This document shows, in pieces, positions 1 through 8,519 of a stretch of DNA of 64,000 bases. This DNA comes from Desulfuromonadales bacterium. GTDB lineage: Bacteria > Desulfobacterota > Desulfuromonadia > Desulfuromonadales > Geopsychrobacteraceae. The notes beneath the pieces were generated by a model. That model did no database searches. It was not told the DNA's origin and saw nothing but the letters and a program-made list of their open reading frames with translations. The DNA is taken from contig JAFGEL010000072.1 in NCBI GenBank assembly GCA_016931615.1, positions 1-64,000 on the forward strand, written 5' to 3'. How positions within the stretch are numbered: the first letter of the stretch is position 1; every line of letters begins with the position of its first letter. A program made the translations under genes and the position numbers.

Positions 1-20
1 TGAATATGGATTGCCATGAG

Positions 21-71
21 CCCTTTTGGCAAAGCCAAAGGACTCTGACCCCGTCCAGAGGACGGGGGTTT
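21..71 (+). terminator. Paired hairpins, terminator or IS200/IS605-like end
   Basis: Two adjacent hairpins are visible. The first is TTTGGC-AAA-GCCAAA. The second is a perfect 8-bp stem CCCCGTCC-AGA-GGACGGGG (49-67) followed by GTTTCT. As a terminator it would end a gene lying left of the window. An alternative is the end of an IS200/IS605-type element, because short GC-rich CCCCGTCC...GGACGGGG hairpins are common at such ends. No transposase is present inside the window to decide between the two. Confidence 0.4.
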
Positions 72-174
72 CTACTTCACACTAAAAGCCTGGGACACAC
101 CTGACTACGAAGCCGACTTTCAAGCTTTAAAACGCAAAGAAAAACAAAAAAATGAAACCCTTTTCAATTTTTTA
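49..174 (+). pseudogene. Possible 3' remnant of an interrupted gene
   Basis: Frame 1 stays open from a stop at 46-48 through the hairpin to TAA at 172-174. It encodes about 41 residues with a gene-like, charged C-terminal look (DGGFYFTLKAWDTPDYEADF). It has no start codon with a ribosome binding site. It may be the C-terminal remnant of a gene cut by a mobile element, or chance. I do not recognise the family. Confidence 0.2.
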
Positions 175-434
175 TAAACACTGTTATATTATTTCAGATT
201 AGATTACTAATTTCGTTATTTATATATATTTTCAATATTTTATATTGTTTTATTAGAAAGTGTATCAGATTACCAGACACCTCTGAATATGCTTTTTATA
301 CACCCTTAACAAAAAACCGTATTGACAATTATATAACAGCGTATTACTGTTCCGCCACTGGAGAAAGCCCAATGTATTAGAAGTTGCTAAAATGAACACC
401 TGGTTTAAAATCTACCTGACAGGGTGACAATCAA
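175..434. other. AT-rich intergenic region upstream of iclR-type gene
   Basis: About 260 bases of AT-rich non-coding DNA. There is a TTGACA at 322-327, but no convincing -10 hexamer at 16-18 bp spacing. The ribosome binding site AGGGTG at 421-426 serves the gene at 435. No clear operator palindrome was found. Confidence 0.4.
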
Positions 435-1193
435 ATGCCGAGCAGAGATAAAGACTCCTACAACATCAGATCGGTTGAAAATGCTCTGCTGCTGCTCGAA
501 GCCCTGGCGGAAGAAGGAAACAAATGCAGTTTAGCTCAACTCAGTCAGCGGCTGGACATGACCAAAGCCAGTCTGTTTCGCCTTATGGCAACTTTTGAGA
601 ATCACGGCTTTGTCGAACGGGGCCAGCGCTCGGGCGAATACCAACTGGGCATGGCAGCCTATGAAGTCAGCCAGAAACTGCTCTCCAAAATGACCCTGCT
701 GCGCAAAGCGAAACCGGTCATGGCCCAGCTCGTCAGACAATGTGAAGAGACCGTTTATCTGGTGGTACAGCGTGACATGGACGCTTTGTTTCTGGACATC
801 TCGGACAACGACCAGAAGGTCAAGGTCGTTCCGCTGACGAGTCAGCGTTTTCCTCTCGACAGCTGTGCCTCGGGCCGGATTTTTCTGGCCTTTGATGAAA
901 GGAATCAGGATCTGCTGGACAATCGTCCCCACCTCGCCGAGACAATTCAGGCCTGTCGTCAACAGAAATATTGCATCGACCACAACGGCGTCGGCGAAGG
1001 CAGCACCTGCATGGCCGTACCGATTTTTGAGACCGGCGAACGTTTGGTCGGTTGCCTGGCCCTGGTTGCACCGAGTTTTCGCATGAGTGAAGACCGCATT
1101 CGAAAAGAACTATTACCGGCCGTCAAAGCCGCGGGAGAGATGATTTCGGCGCGTCTGGGGTTCAACGCTTACGCGCCGAGAACCATGAGTTAG
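435..1193 (+). CDS. IclR-family transcriptional regulator
   Basis: This is a 252-residue DNA-binding regulator of the IclR family. Residues about 12-70 form the winged helix-turn-helix (SLAQLSQRLDMTKASLFRLM). Residues about 85-240 form the ligand-binding domain and carry the family signature around DSCASGRIFLAF. Members typically respond to small carboxylic or aromatic acids. The start is supported by AGGGTGA 8 nt upstream. It reads towards a DUF4212/SSS symporter pair 200 bp downstream, so control of that acetate-type uptake system is a reasonable inference but is not shown by any operator I can identify. Family assignment is secure; effector and targets are unknown. Confidence 0.9.
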   Translation: MPSRDKDSYNIRSVENALLLLEALAEEGNKCSLAQLSQRLDMTKASLFRLMATFENHGFVERGQRSGEYQLGMAAYEVSQKLLSKMTLLRKAKPVMAQLVRQCEETVYLVVQRDMDALFLDISDNDQKVKVVPLTSQRFPLDSCASGRIFLAFDERNQDLLDNRPHLAETIQACRQQKYCIDHNGVGEGSTCMAVPIFETGERLVGCLALVAPSFRMSEDRIRKELLPAVKAAGEMISARLGFNAYAPRTMS

Positions 1194-1400
1194 GCCGGAA
1201 CGAGACCAGCCGGGCAACCACGGGGGGCCCTTGACCCGGCATCAGTAACCACAGAAGTTTTTTGGGATAAAAACGCAACCGCTTAAATTCTTGAAAGGAG
1301 GAAACATCAGACAGGAAACACTCAGGGCAGAAAGTCGGCCCGAAAGTTCAAACGTTTGGTTTGTGGAGGTAACAAACAATTTCTTGTGAGGAGGTTTTTA

Positions 1401-1655
1401 ATGGACAATCAAGGTCAAGCTTATTGGAAGGCAACTTTGGGACTGATCAGAAATGTTCTGATTGTCTGGTTTGTCGTGTCCTACGGTCTCGGCATCATTT
1501 TCGCCCCGGCGCTGAACAGCATCAGCCTGGGCGGCTACCCCCTGGGATTCTGGTTTGCTCAGCAGGGTTCAATGTATATTTTTGTCGCGCTGATTTTCAT
1601 CTACGCCAAGTTGATGGGAAATATCGACAAAAAATTTGACGTTCACGAAGACTAA
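1401..1655 (+). CDS. DUF4212 small subunit of sodium/solute symporter
   Basis: An 84-residue inner-membrane protein of the DUF4212 family, the small subunit that accompanies SSS-family symporters of the VC_2705 type. Two membrane segments are visible (NVLIVWFVVSYGLGIIF and GSMYIFVALIFIYAKLM), separated by the conserved GYPLGFWFAQQG loop. The ORF track starts at 1356, but ATG 1401 follows GAGGAGG by 7 nt and gives the family N-terminus (MDNQGQAYWK), so I place the start there. The large subunit begins 15 nt after the stop and the two are surely co-transcribed. A homologue lies at 6322. Confidence 0.92.
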   Translation: MDNQGQAYWKATLGLIRNVLIVWFVVSYGLGIIFAPALNSISLGGYPLGFWFAQQGSMYIFVALIFIYAKLMGNIDKKFDVHED

Positions 1656-1670
1656 GGAGGAGCTACGACT

Positions 1671-3479
1671 ATGGGACTTCAAGCTATGACATACTTCGTC
1701 GTCGGTCTGACCTTTGCCATCTACATTGGCATTGCGATCTGGGCCCGCGCCGGAAGTACAAGTGAATTCTACGCTGCAGGTGGTTCGGTTCACCCGGTTC
1801 TGAACGGTATGGCAACAGGCGCTGACTGGATGTCGGCCGCTTCCTTTATCTCCATGGCCGGTCTGATCGCCAACATGGGTTACGGCGGTTGTCTGTTCCT
1901 GATGGGCTGGACGGGCGGTTACGTTCTGCTGGCCATGCTGCTGGCACCTTACCTGCGCAAGTTCGGTAAGTTCACCGTGCCGCAGTTCTTTTCTGAGCGC
2001 TATTACTCCAACGGTGCCGCTACCGTGGGCGTTATCTGCCTGCTCGCCGCGTCCCTGACCTACATCATCGGTCAGATGACCGGTGTTGGTGTTGCCTTCT
2101 CCCGCTTCCTCGGCGTGTCCAACACCACGGGTGTTATCATCGGTATGGCGATCGTTTTCATGTACGCGGTTTTCGGCGGCATGAAAGGCATCACCTACAC
2201 CCAGGTCGCCCAGTACTGTGTTCTGATTCTGGCTTACACCGTTCCGGCGATCTTCATTTCGATGCAGCTGACCGGCAACCCGCTTCCGCAGCTTGGTCTG
2301 GGCAGCGAATACCTGGACACCGGCCACTCCCTGCTCAACAAGGTTGACCAGGTGGTCACCGAGCTCGGTTTCGCCAAGTACACAACCATGACCCGCGGGA
2401 GCCAGCTCAACGTCTTTGTCTACACCTTCTCGCTGATGATCGGTACCGCCGGTCTGCCCCACGTCATCATGCGCTTCTTCACCGTTCCCAAGGTTCGCGA
2501 CGCTCGTTCCTCCGCCGGTTGGGCGCTGGTTTTCATCGCTATTCTGTACACCACGGCTCCTGCTGTTGCCGCCATGGCCCGCCTGAACCTGCACGCCACG
2601 GTTAACAAGGCGGTCACCCAGCCGCGCGAAACAGCCGACTTCTTTGCTCCGGAAAACAGCATCAAGTATGATGAGCGGCCCGCCTGGATGCAGCGTTGGG
2701 AAGTCACCGGCCTGCTGAAATTCGAAGATAAAAACGGTGACGGCCGGATCCAGTACTACAACGACAAGAACCCGCCGGCTGGTGCTGTGGCTGCGGGATG
2801 GCAAGGCAACGAGCTGAAAGTTAACAACGACATCATGGTTCTCGCTAACCCGGAAATCGCCCTGCTGCCGAACTGGGTTATCGCCCTGGTCGCCGCCGGT
2901 GGCCTGGCCGCTGCGCTCTCGACCGCTGCCGGTCTGCTGCTGGCCATTTCATCCGCAATTTCCCACGACCTGTTAAAAGGGATGTGGATGAAGGACCTGT
3001 CTGAAAGTGGCGAGCTGATGGCTGGTAAAATCGCCATGGCCTGCTCGATCCTGGTCGCCGGTTATCTCGGCCTCAACCCGCCTGACTTCGCCGCCGGTAC
3101 CGTGGCCATCGCTTTCGGTCTGGCTGCCAGCTCAATCTTCCCGGCGTTGATGATGGGTATCTTCAGCAAGACCATGAACAAGCAGGGTGCCATCGCCGGT
3201 ATGCTCTCCGGTCTCGGCATCACCATGATCTACGTGTTCGCTCACAAAGGCATCTTCTTCATCAAGGGCACCGAATTCCTCGGCGTCTTCGGTGGCAAGC
3301 CGAGCTTCTTCTTCGGTATTGAGCCGAACGCCTTCGGTGCAATCGGTGCCGTCGTCAACTTCGCCGTGGCCTTCGCCGTGAAGAACATGACTCCTCCGGT
3401 ACCGGAAGAGATCGCTGCGATGGTCGAGAACGTCCGGACTCCGCGTGGCGCTGGTGCGGTCACTGGTGGCCATCACTAA
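1671..3479 (+). CDS. SSS-family cation/acetate-type symporter, large subunit
   Basis: A 602-residue sodium:solute symporter (SSS/ActP superfamily, VC_2705 subfamily). It is a polytopic inner-membrane protein expected to import acetate or a related monocarboxylate with Na+ or H+. Core motifs are clear: NGMATGADWMSAASFISMAG near residue 45, the GGMKGITYTQVAQY helix near 165, and AAGGLAAALSTAAGLLL near 410. Between two membrane segments is a soluble loop with an EF-hand-like DKNGDGRIQY (near residue 353). The start follows AAGGAGGAG. The gene lies directly behind its DUF4212 partner and ends in a strong terminator. Acetate as substrate is inferred from homologues in Geobacter-like bacteria. The paralogue is at 6613. 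Confidence 0.92.
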   Translation: MGLQAMTYFVVGLTFAIYIGIAIWARAGSTSEFYAAGGSVHPVLNGMATGADWMSAASFISMAGLIANMGYGGCLFLMGWTGGYVLLAMLLAPYLRKFGKFTVPQFFSERYYSNGAATVGVICLLAASLTYIIGQMTGVGVAFSRFLGVSNTTGVIIGMAIVFMYAVFGGMKGITYTQVAQYCVLILAYTVPAIFISMQLTGNPLPQLGLGSEYLDTGHSLLNKVDQVVTELGFAKYTTMTRGSQLNVFVYTFSLMIGTAGLPHVIMRFFTVPKVRDARSSAGWALVFIAILYTTAPAVAAMARLNLHATVNKAVTQPRETADFFAPENSIKYDERPAWMQRWEVTGLLKFEDKNGDGRIQYYNDKNPPAGAVAAGWQGNELKVNNDIMVLANPEIALLPNWVIALVAAGGLAAALSTAAGLLLAISSAISHDLLKGMWMKDLSESGELMAGKIAMACSILVAGYLGLNPPDFAAGTVAIAFGLAASSIFPALMMGIFSKTMNKQGAIAGMLSGLGITMIYVFAHKGIFFIKGTEFLGVFGGKPSFFFGIEPNAFGAIGAVVNFAVAFAVKNMTPPVPEEIAAMVENVRTPRGAGAVTGGHH

Positions 3480-3496
3480 CAGTCCTTAGTTCAATG

Positions 3497-3516
3497 TGAT
3501 CAGTTTTGACTGATCA
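3497..3516. repeat. Palindrome TGATCAGT-N4-ACTGATCA
   Basis: A perfect inverted repeat with 8-bp arms just after the symporter stop codon and just before the GC-rich terminator. It may be an extra 3' stabilising hairpin or a protein-binding site; nothing more can be said from sequence. Confidence 0.5.
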
Positions 3517-3520
3517 ATTA

Positions 3521-3550
3521 CCCCGCCGGCTCGGCCGGCGGGGTTTTTTT
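3521..3550 (+). terminator. Rho-independent terminator after first symporter
   Basis: A perfect 10-bp GC-rich stem, CCCCGCCGGC-TCG-GCCGGCGGGG, followed by seven T residues. It closes the DUF4212/SSS transcription unit. Confidence 0.95.
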
Positions 3551-3639
3551 ATAAAAATTTACTTGCAGTGCAGTACCGGCTTGGGTAAAAAGGCAAACCT
3601 GCTGTTCAAATGATTGACCGCAACACGAAGGAGTCACCA

Positions 3640-4038
3640 ATGGCGTTTGATGTCAGTATCTTACTCACCTGGATTTTATTTCTGGCCCTGTTCCCCATGG
3701 CGTTTTTCTGGCTCAGAAGAGCCTGGCGGATCTTCATCAAAAAGAATTATTCGGAAGTTGCCACCAAGAAAGGCCTGCCTCCGGCAAATCCCAAAAAATG
3801 GGCACCGGTCGTAGGCTTACTCAATCTTATCTGCGGTGCCGTCGCAACCTGGATTATTCTCGGGATCCTGCTTTGGGGATTTGCCGGCATCAACCTATTT
3901 GGTGGCGTTCCCGACTTCAAAACCTGGAATGCCTACGGCGGGATGACCATCGTCGGCAAAATTATGGCCGACATCATCATCCGCTTTCAGGCTCATCCCA
4001 TCACTTTCGGTCGTAAGAAAAATACCGCTTCGGAATAA
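3640..4038 (+). CDS. Small conserved membrane protein in symporter cluster
   Basis: A 132-residue hypothetical inner-membrane protein. Two hydrophobic segments are visible (ILLTWILFLALFPMAFFWL and a later VVGLLNLICGAVATWIILGILLW), with a basic C-terminus (GRKKN). The track start is 3610, but ATG 3640 sits 6 nt after AAGGAG and is preferred. It is flanked by an SSS symporter terminator and a CBS/DUF294 gene, and placement suggests an accessory role in carboxylate uptake. I recognise no named domain. Confidence 0.75.
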   Translation: MAFDVSILLTWILFLALFPMAFFWLRRAWRIFIKKNYSEVATKKGLPPANPKKWAPVVGLLNLICGAVATWIILGILLWGFAGINLFGGVPDFKTWNAYGGMTIVGKIMADIIIRFQAHPITFGRKKNTASE

Positions 4039-4123
4039 TCCTGCGAGCCGGGGAATCCGGCCAGGCCACTTGATATCTTCCATTATCCACCATACTTGTG
4101 ATATCCTGCGCATATTGTGGATC

Positions 4124-4148
4124 AAGGCTTCCTAGCGGAGGCCTTTTT
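4124..4148 (+). terminator. Rho-independent terminator after small membrane protein
   Basis: Stem AAGGCTTCC-TAGC-GGAGGCCTT with one G-T pair, followed by TTTTT. It lies between the stop at 4038 and the start at 4196. Confidence 0.8.
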
Positions 4149-4195
4149 CGTTGAAGCTTAAGAATATCAATATCGTCATACAGGGATATATCACT

Positions 4196-6109
4196 ATGGG
4201 GCTCATCAAAACCTTACACGACACCGAACCTTTCAACCAGTTATCAGAAGAGGTTTTTGAGCAGCTGAACCAGGCCGCGGTGATCAAAAAGTTCCCACCG
4301 CAGATCCACATTTTCAATCAGCACGATGAGCCGACCGGCTATCTGTATGTCATCAAATCGGGTCTTGTCGAAATCACCGTACTGACCCCGGGCGGGGTTG
4401 AGATGATTGTCGATTACCGTAAGGCGGGTTCATTTTTTGGCGGAACCCCGGTTTTTACCGAGGGGGGGTATACGGCCGGAGCGCGTACCGCCAAGGAAAC
4501 AGAGTGCTACCTGATCCCCAAAGAGATACTGGTCAAGACGGCGGAGAACTATCCGCATATCACTGAGTTTTTCAACAAGGCCGTCTATTCGCGCATCCGC
4601 AATCTCTATTCGGGCATGGTCAGCGATCACGCCCAGAACGCCCTGACCCAGATGGAGGCGTATCCGTTTAAAAAGCGCCTCTCGGAAATCATGTCCACAC
4701 CGGTTGAAACCTGCACCCCCGATTCTCCCGTTCGGGATATTGCCCGGCGCATGACCCAGCGCGGGATCGGTGCTATGCTGGTCTGTGATCAGCACAATCA
4801 ACTGCAGGGGATCGTTACCGAGCGTGACCTGGTGACCAAGATTCTGGCCCGCGAAACTGCCGACTGCAAAACTTCCCTGGCCCGCGAGGTGATGACCCCC
4901 CACCCCTACACCATGGCTCCCGATACCTTCATGTACGAAGCCACGACCTTCATGATGGGACACAAGATCAAGCACATGCCGATTCTTGACCACGATGAGA
5001 TCGTCGGCATCGTCACCATGCAGGATCTGATGAAGTATCGCAGCCAGAAATCGATGTTGCTGGTCGGCAGTGTCAACAAGGCCCGCACGGTCGAAGACCT
5101 GATCAGTGCCAGGGCCGAGGTGGTCAAGGTCGCGCGGGCCCTGATGAGCGAGACCCGTTCACATGTCGAAACCATGGAGATTATTTCCTATATTCACCAC
5201 CGGATCATTCGACGCTGTTATGAAATCGTTTTCGATGAAATGAAGCGCCAGGGGAAAACTCCCCCCGACATCAAATTCTGTTTCATCATCATGGGCAGTG
5301 GTGGACGCAAGGAGATGTTACTCGGACCGGACCAGGACAACGGCTTCATCTACGAAAATTTTGCCGATGACAAAGTGGCCGAAGTCGATGCTTTCTTTAT
5401 ACCCTTTGCCGAAAGACTGGTCACCGCTTTGGCACGCATCGGTTATCCTCGCTGCAAAGGCAACGTCATGGTCAGCAATCCGCTGTGGCGCGGCCGCCTG
5501 GACGAGTGGAAGGCGCGCATTTCCGACTGGATCAAGGTTCCCGAACCGCAGAAAGTGCGCTATTCGTCGATATTCTTCGATTTCATGCCGATTGCCGGTG
5601 AGGCTTCGCTCTGTCAGGATCTGCGTGACATCGTTCATCTGCAGATCAAGGAGCACCCGATTTTTCTCTATCACATGATGGAGCTCGACTTTAAGCACAA
5701 GGTCCCCTTAAGCCTGATCGGGCGCTTCACCCTGAGCCGTGAAAAAGAGCACAAGGGAACTCTGTCCCTCAAGCAGGCCGGTAGTATTTTTATTGTCGAC
5801 TGTGTCAGGATGTTCCTTCTCGAGCAGCAGATCGATGCGACAACCACCACGGAACGCCTGGATCAGCTGGTGAAGCTGAGAATCTTCAACCAGGAGACGG
5901 CGGAACATATCAAGGCCGCTTTTGAAGCTTTTACCTTTTTACGTCTGCGTAACGAAATCACCTTGATTGATCAGGGGAAATTCCCATCCCACTATCTTGA
6001 TCCCTATAGTCTGAGCAAAAACGAACAGGATCTGCTGAAAGAGGCGTTCCGCGTGGCCAGCAAGCTTCAGGATTCGACGAAAAGACACTTTTCTAAACTC
6101 GTGTCATGA
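4196..6109 (+). CDS. cNMP-binding/CBS/DUF294 nucleotidyltransferase-like regulator
   Basis: A 637-residue cytoplasmic signalling protein. Domains in order: cyclic-nucleotide-binding-like fold (about 10-115), two CBS motifs (about 155-275; EIMSTPVETCTPDSPV and REVMTPHPYTMAPD), a DUF294 nucleotidyltransferase-like domain (about 300-450) with GSGGRKEMLLGPDQDNGF, and a C-terminal DUF294 helical domain. The GS...E...D.D pattern matches GlnD-type nucleotidyltransferases, so an enzymatic role is possible but unproven. The CBS pair should bind adenine nucleotides. ATG 4196 (after AGGGA) is preferred over the track start 4151, which overlaps the preceding terminator. Proteins of this type commonly neighbour acetate symporters and may gate uptake by energy state; that link is inference. 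Confidence 0.88.
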   Translation: MGLIKTLHDTEPFNQLSEEVFEQLNQAAVIKKFPPQIHIFNQHDEPTGYLYVIKSGLVEITVLTPGGVEMIVDYRKAGSFFGGTPVFTEGGYTAGARTAKETECYLIPKEILVKTAENYPHITEFFNKAVYSRIRNLYSGMVSDHAQNALTQMEAYPFKKRLSEIMSTPVETCTPDSPVRDIARRMTQRGIGAMLVCDQHNQLQGIVTERDLVTKILARETADCKTSLAREVMTPHPYTMAPDTFMYEATTFMMGHKIKHMPILDHDEIVGIVTMQDLMKYRSQKSMLLVGSVNKARTVEDLISARAEVVKVARALMSETRSHVETMEIISYIHHRIIRRCYEIVFDEMKRQGKTPPDIKFCFIIMGSGGRKEMLLGPDQDNGFIYENFADDKVAEVDAFFIPFAERLVTALARIGYPRCKGNVMVSNPLWRGRLDEWKARISDWIKVPEPQKVRYSSIFFDFMPIAGEASLCQDLRDIVHLQIKEHPIFLYHMMELDFKHKVPLSLIGRFTLSREKEHKGTLSLKQAGSIFIVDCVRMFLLEQQIDATTTTERLDQLVKLRIFNQETAEHIKAAFEAFTFLRLRNEITLIDQGKFPSHYLDPYSLSKNEQDLLKEAFRVASKLQDSTKRHFSKLVS

Positions 6110-6321
6110 TGCTGCGGCGGTCAGCAGCCTGGAAAATAATAGAACGCCGAAAAAACAGAAAAGGCGATAAAGTCCCTTTAGATCGGTCTATTTACGTTCG
6201 CCCGGTTAATTATTCATTGCTAAAATCATATTCATGGATAAAATAAGGACGTATTACAACTCTGAGAATCGGGGCATTTCTTAGCCTGTCATGTACCGGT
6301 AAAAGACCAGACGGAGTTCAC

Positions 6322-6582
6322 ATGGATCGCCAACAGGAACTGCAGACCTACTGGAAGCACAATGTCAGGTATATCGCCGTTCTGTTATGTATCTGGTTTG
6401 TCGTCTCCTACCTCTGCGGCATCATTTTCGTTGATCAGCTCGACAGGTTCAAGCTGGTCGGTTTCCCCGTCGGGTTCTGGTTTGCCAACCAGGGGGCTGA
6501 AATTACTTTCTGCCTGCTGATTATCGTCTATGTTATCCTGATGAATCGACTTGATCGGAAGTTCAATGTTTTTGAGGACTGA
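6322..6582 (+). CDS. DUF4212 small subunit, second copy
   Basis: An 86-residue paralogue of the protein at 1401, sharing the WFVVSYxxGIIF and GFPVGFWFANQG motifs and the FxVFED-type C-terminus. Two membrane segments are visible. ATG 6322 follows ACGGAG at normal spacing. It precedes the second SSS symporter by 30 nt. About 210 bp separate it from the CBS/DUF294 gene, so it probably has its own promoter. Confidence 0.9.
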   Translation: MDRQQELQTYWKHNVRYIAVLLCIWFVVSYLCGIIFVDQLDRFKLVGFPVGFWFANQGAEITFCLLIIVYVILMNRLDRKFNVFED

Positions 6583-6612
6583 TCCAGACATCAGCCAGAG
6601 GGCCTTCCTGCC

Positions 6613-8442
6613 ATGAGCATTACAACCTGGACCTGGGTTCTCATCGGCATCACCTTCACCATCTACATTCTTGTCGCGATCCGCGCCAGGGCCCTGTCGA
6701 CCGGCGCGTTTTACGCGGCTGAGCGCACCATTCACCCGGTCATGAACGGCATGGCAACCGGGGCGGACTGGATGTCAGCTGCGTCATTTATTTCCATGGC
6801 GGGACTGATTTCCTTCATGGGCCGGGACGGCTCCATGTATCTGATGGGCTGGACGGGCGGTTACGTGCTGCTGGCGATGCTTCTCGCTCCTTACCTGCGG
6901 AAATACGGCAAGTTCACGGTCCCGGAATTCATCGGTGATCGTTACTACTCACAGAGTGCTCGAATCATCTCGCTCGTCTGTGCCATTTTTGTGTCCTTTA
7001 CCTACGTTGCCGGTCAGATGCGTGGGGTCGGCGTGGTTTTTTCGCGTTTTCTCAATGTTCCCATCAACACCGGCGTGGTCATCGGCATGTGCATCGTCTT
7101 CTTCTATGCCGTGCTCGGAGGAATGAAAGGCATCACCTACACTCAGGTCGCCCAGTATTGCGTGCTGATTGTGGCCTACATGATCCCGGCCATCTATATT
7201 TCGATCATGCTCACCGGCAACCCGATTCCGGCATTCGGATTCGGCAGCTCCATCAGTCCCAATGGCGCAGAGATCCTTCAGGACAGTTCAGTTCAGGGAA
7301 AATACCTGCTCGATGTGCTCAACGGCATCCATCAGGACCTGGGCTTCAGTGAATACACCTCTGGAGTGCGACCAAAAATCGATATCTTTTTCATCGTTCT
7401 TGCGCTGATGGTCGGCACCGCCGGTTTACCCCATGTCATCATCCGCTTTTTCACCGTGCCGAAAATCCGTGATGCCCGGGCTTCGGCCGGCTGGGCCCTG
7501 ATTTTTATCGTTCTGCTCTATACCGCAGCCCCGGCTGTCGCGGCCTTTGCACGCACCAATTTCATCAAGACAGTGCACAACATTCACTACAGCGACGCCC
7601 CCCAGTGGTTCAAAAACTGGGAATCGACAGGTCTTATCGCCTGGGTGGACAAGAATGATGACGGGATCATGCAATACGGCCCCGGCAAGGTCTTTGCCGG
7701 CAAACCGAAATATACCGGCACCACCGGCCACTTCGGACAGTCGATGGTTTCCAATATTATCGAATCCAGCCCCAATGAAATCTATGTTGACCAGGATATT
7801 ATGGTTCTGGCCAACCCGGAAATCGCCCGGCTTCCCAACTGGGTCGTTGCCCTGGTTGCCGCGGGGGGCCTGGCTGCAGCACTGTCGACCGCTGCCGGAC
7901 TGTTACTGGTCATCTCCTCTTCGATTTCGCACGATCTGATGAAGGGCGTGCTGATGCCGAGCATGTCGGAAAAAGGGGAACTGCTCTGGGCACGGTGTGG
8001 CGCTGCGGGTGCGGTTGTCGTGGCCGGGCTGCTGGGGATTTTCCCTCCGGGTTTTGTCGCTCAGGTCGTCGCTTTTGCTTTCGGTCTCGCTGCTGCCTCG
8101 TTCTTCCCGGCCATCATCATGGGAATTTTCAACAAAAAAACCAATGTTTACGGGGCTATGACCGGCATGATCACCGGGATCGGGTTCACAACAGCCTATA
8201 TCGTTTACTTCAAATTCATCAATCCGGGTGCAAACCGTCCGGAAAACTGGTGGCTTGGAATCTCGCCGGAAGGAATCGGCACCGTGGGCATGATTCTCAA
8301 TTTCACCATCATGTCGATCGTCTCCAAACTGACCCCGGAACCGCCCCAGGAAATCCAGCAGCTGGTGGAGCAGCTCCGCTATCCGGTAGAAAGAACCCGG
8401 GGAGAAACCGCGATTTCAACAAAAGCGCGCACGCCTTACTGA
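6613..8442 (+). CDS. SSS-family cation/acetate-type symporter, second copy
   Basis: A 609-residue paralogue of the symporter at 1671, with the same core blocks (NGMATGADWMSAASFISMAG, GGMKGITYTQVAQY, AAGGLAAALSTAAGLLL). It has a longer loop before the second conserved block and a related acidic loop (DKNDDGIMQY) in place of the EF-hand-like DKNGDGRIQY of copy one. It probably transports acetate or another short monocarboxylate with Na+ or H+. The ribosome binding site is weak (GAGGG about 13 nt upstream), so translational coupling to the DUF4212 gene is possible. Two diverged copies suggest different affinity or expression conditions. Confidence 0.92.
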   Translation: MSITTWTWVLIGITFTIYILVAIRARALSTGAFYAAERTIHPVMNGMATGADWMSAASFISMAGLISFMGRDGSMYLMGWTGGYVLLAMLLAPYLRKYGKFTVPEFIGDRYYSQSARIISLVCAIFVSFTYVAGQMRGVGVVFSRFLNVPINTGVVIGMCIVFFYAVLGGMKGITYTQVAQYCVLIVAYMIPAIYISIMLTGNPIPAFGFGSSISPNGAEILQDSSVQGKYLLDVLNGIHQDLGFSEYTSGVRPKIDIFFIVLALMVGTAGLPHVIIRFFTVPKIRDARASAGWALIFIVLLYTAAPAVAAFARTNFIKTVHNIHYSDAPQWFKNWESTGLIAWVDKNDDGIMQYGPGKVFAGKPKYTGTTGHFGQSMVSNIIESSPNEIYVDQDIMVLANPEIARLPNWVVALVAAGGLAAALSTAAGLLLVISSSISHDLMKGVLMPSMSEKGELLWARCGAAGAVVVAGLLGIFPPGFVAQVVAFAFGLAAASFFPAIIMGIFNKKTNVYGAMTGMITGIGFTTAYIVYFKFINPGANRPENWWLGISPEGIGTVGMILNFTIMSIVSKLTPEPPQEIQQLVEQLRYPVERTRGETAISTKARTPY

Positions 8443-8463
8443 TAAATATCGGCCGTTAAGGAA

Positions 8464-8500
8464 AAAAGCCCTCGAAATCAACATTTCGAGGGCTTTTTAT
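8464..8500. terminator. Bidirectional terminator between symporter and usp
   Basis: A perfect 15-bp stem (AAAAGCCCTCGAAAT, loop CAAC) with A- and T-runs at both ends. It lies between the convergent symporter and universal stress genes and can terminate both. Confidence 0.95.
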
Positions 8501-8519
8501 TGGTTTATTTGAGGTGGGT

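Noticed and set aside
1241-1355. Leader peptide behind AAAGGAGG near 1297
   Set aside because: The Shine-Dalgarno-like sequence is not followed by an ATG, GTG or TTG at usable spacing with a meaningful ORF.
1569-2804. 411-residue minus-strand ORF opposite the first SSS symporter
   Set aside because: It is antisense to a clear symporter gene, has low-complexity His/Gly/Asp-rich composition typical of a shadow frame, and matches no family.
6110-6321. Sigma-54 promoter for the second symporter module
   Set aside because: GG and GC dinucleotides around TTAATTATTCATTGC are 13 bp apart, not 10; no valid -24/-12 element was found.
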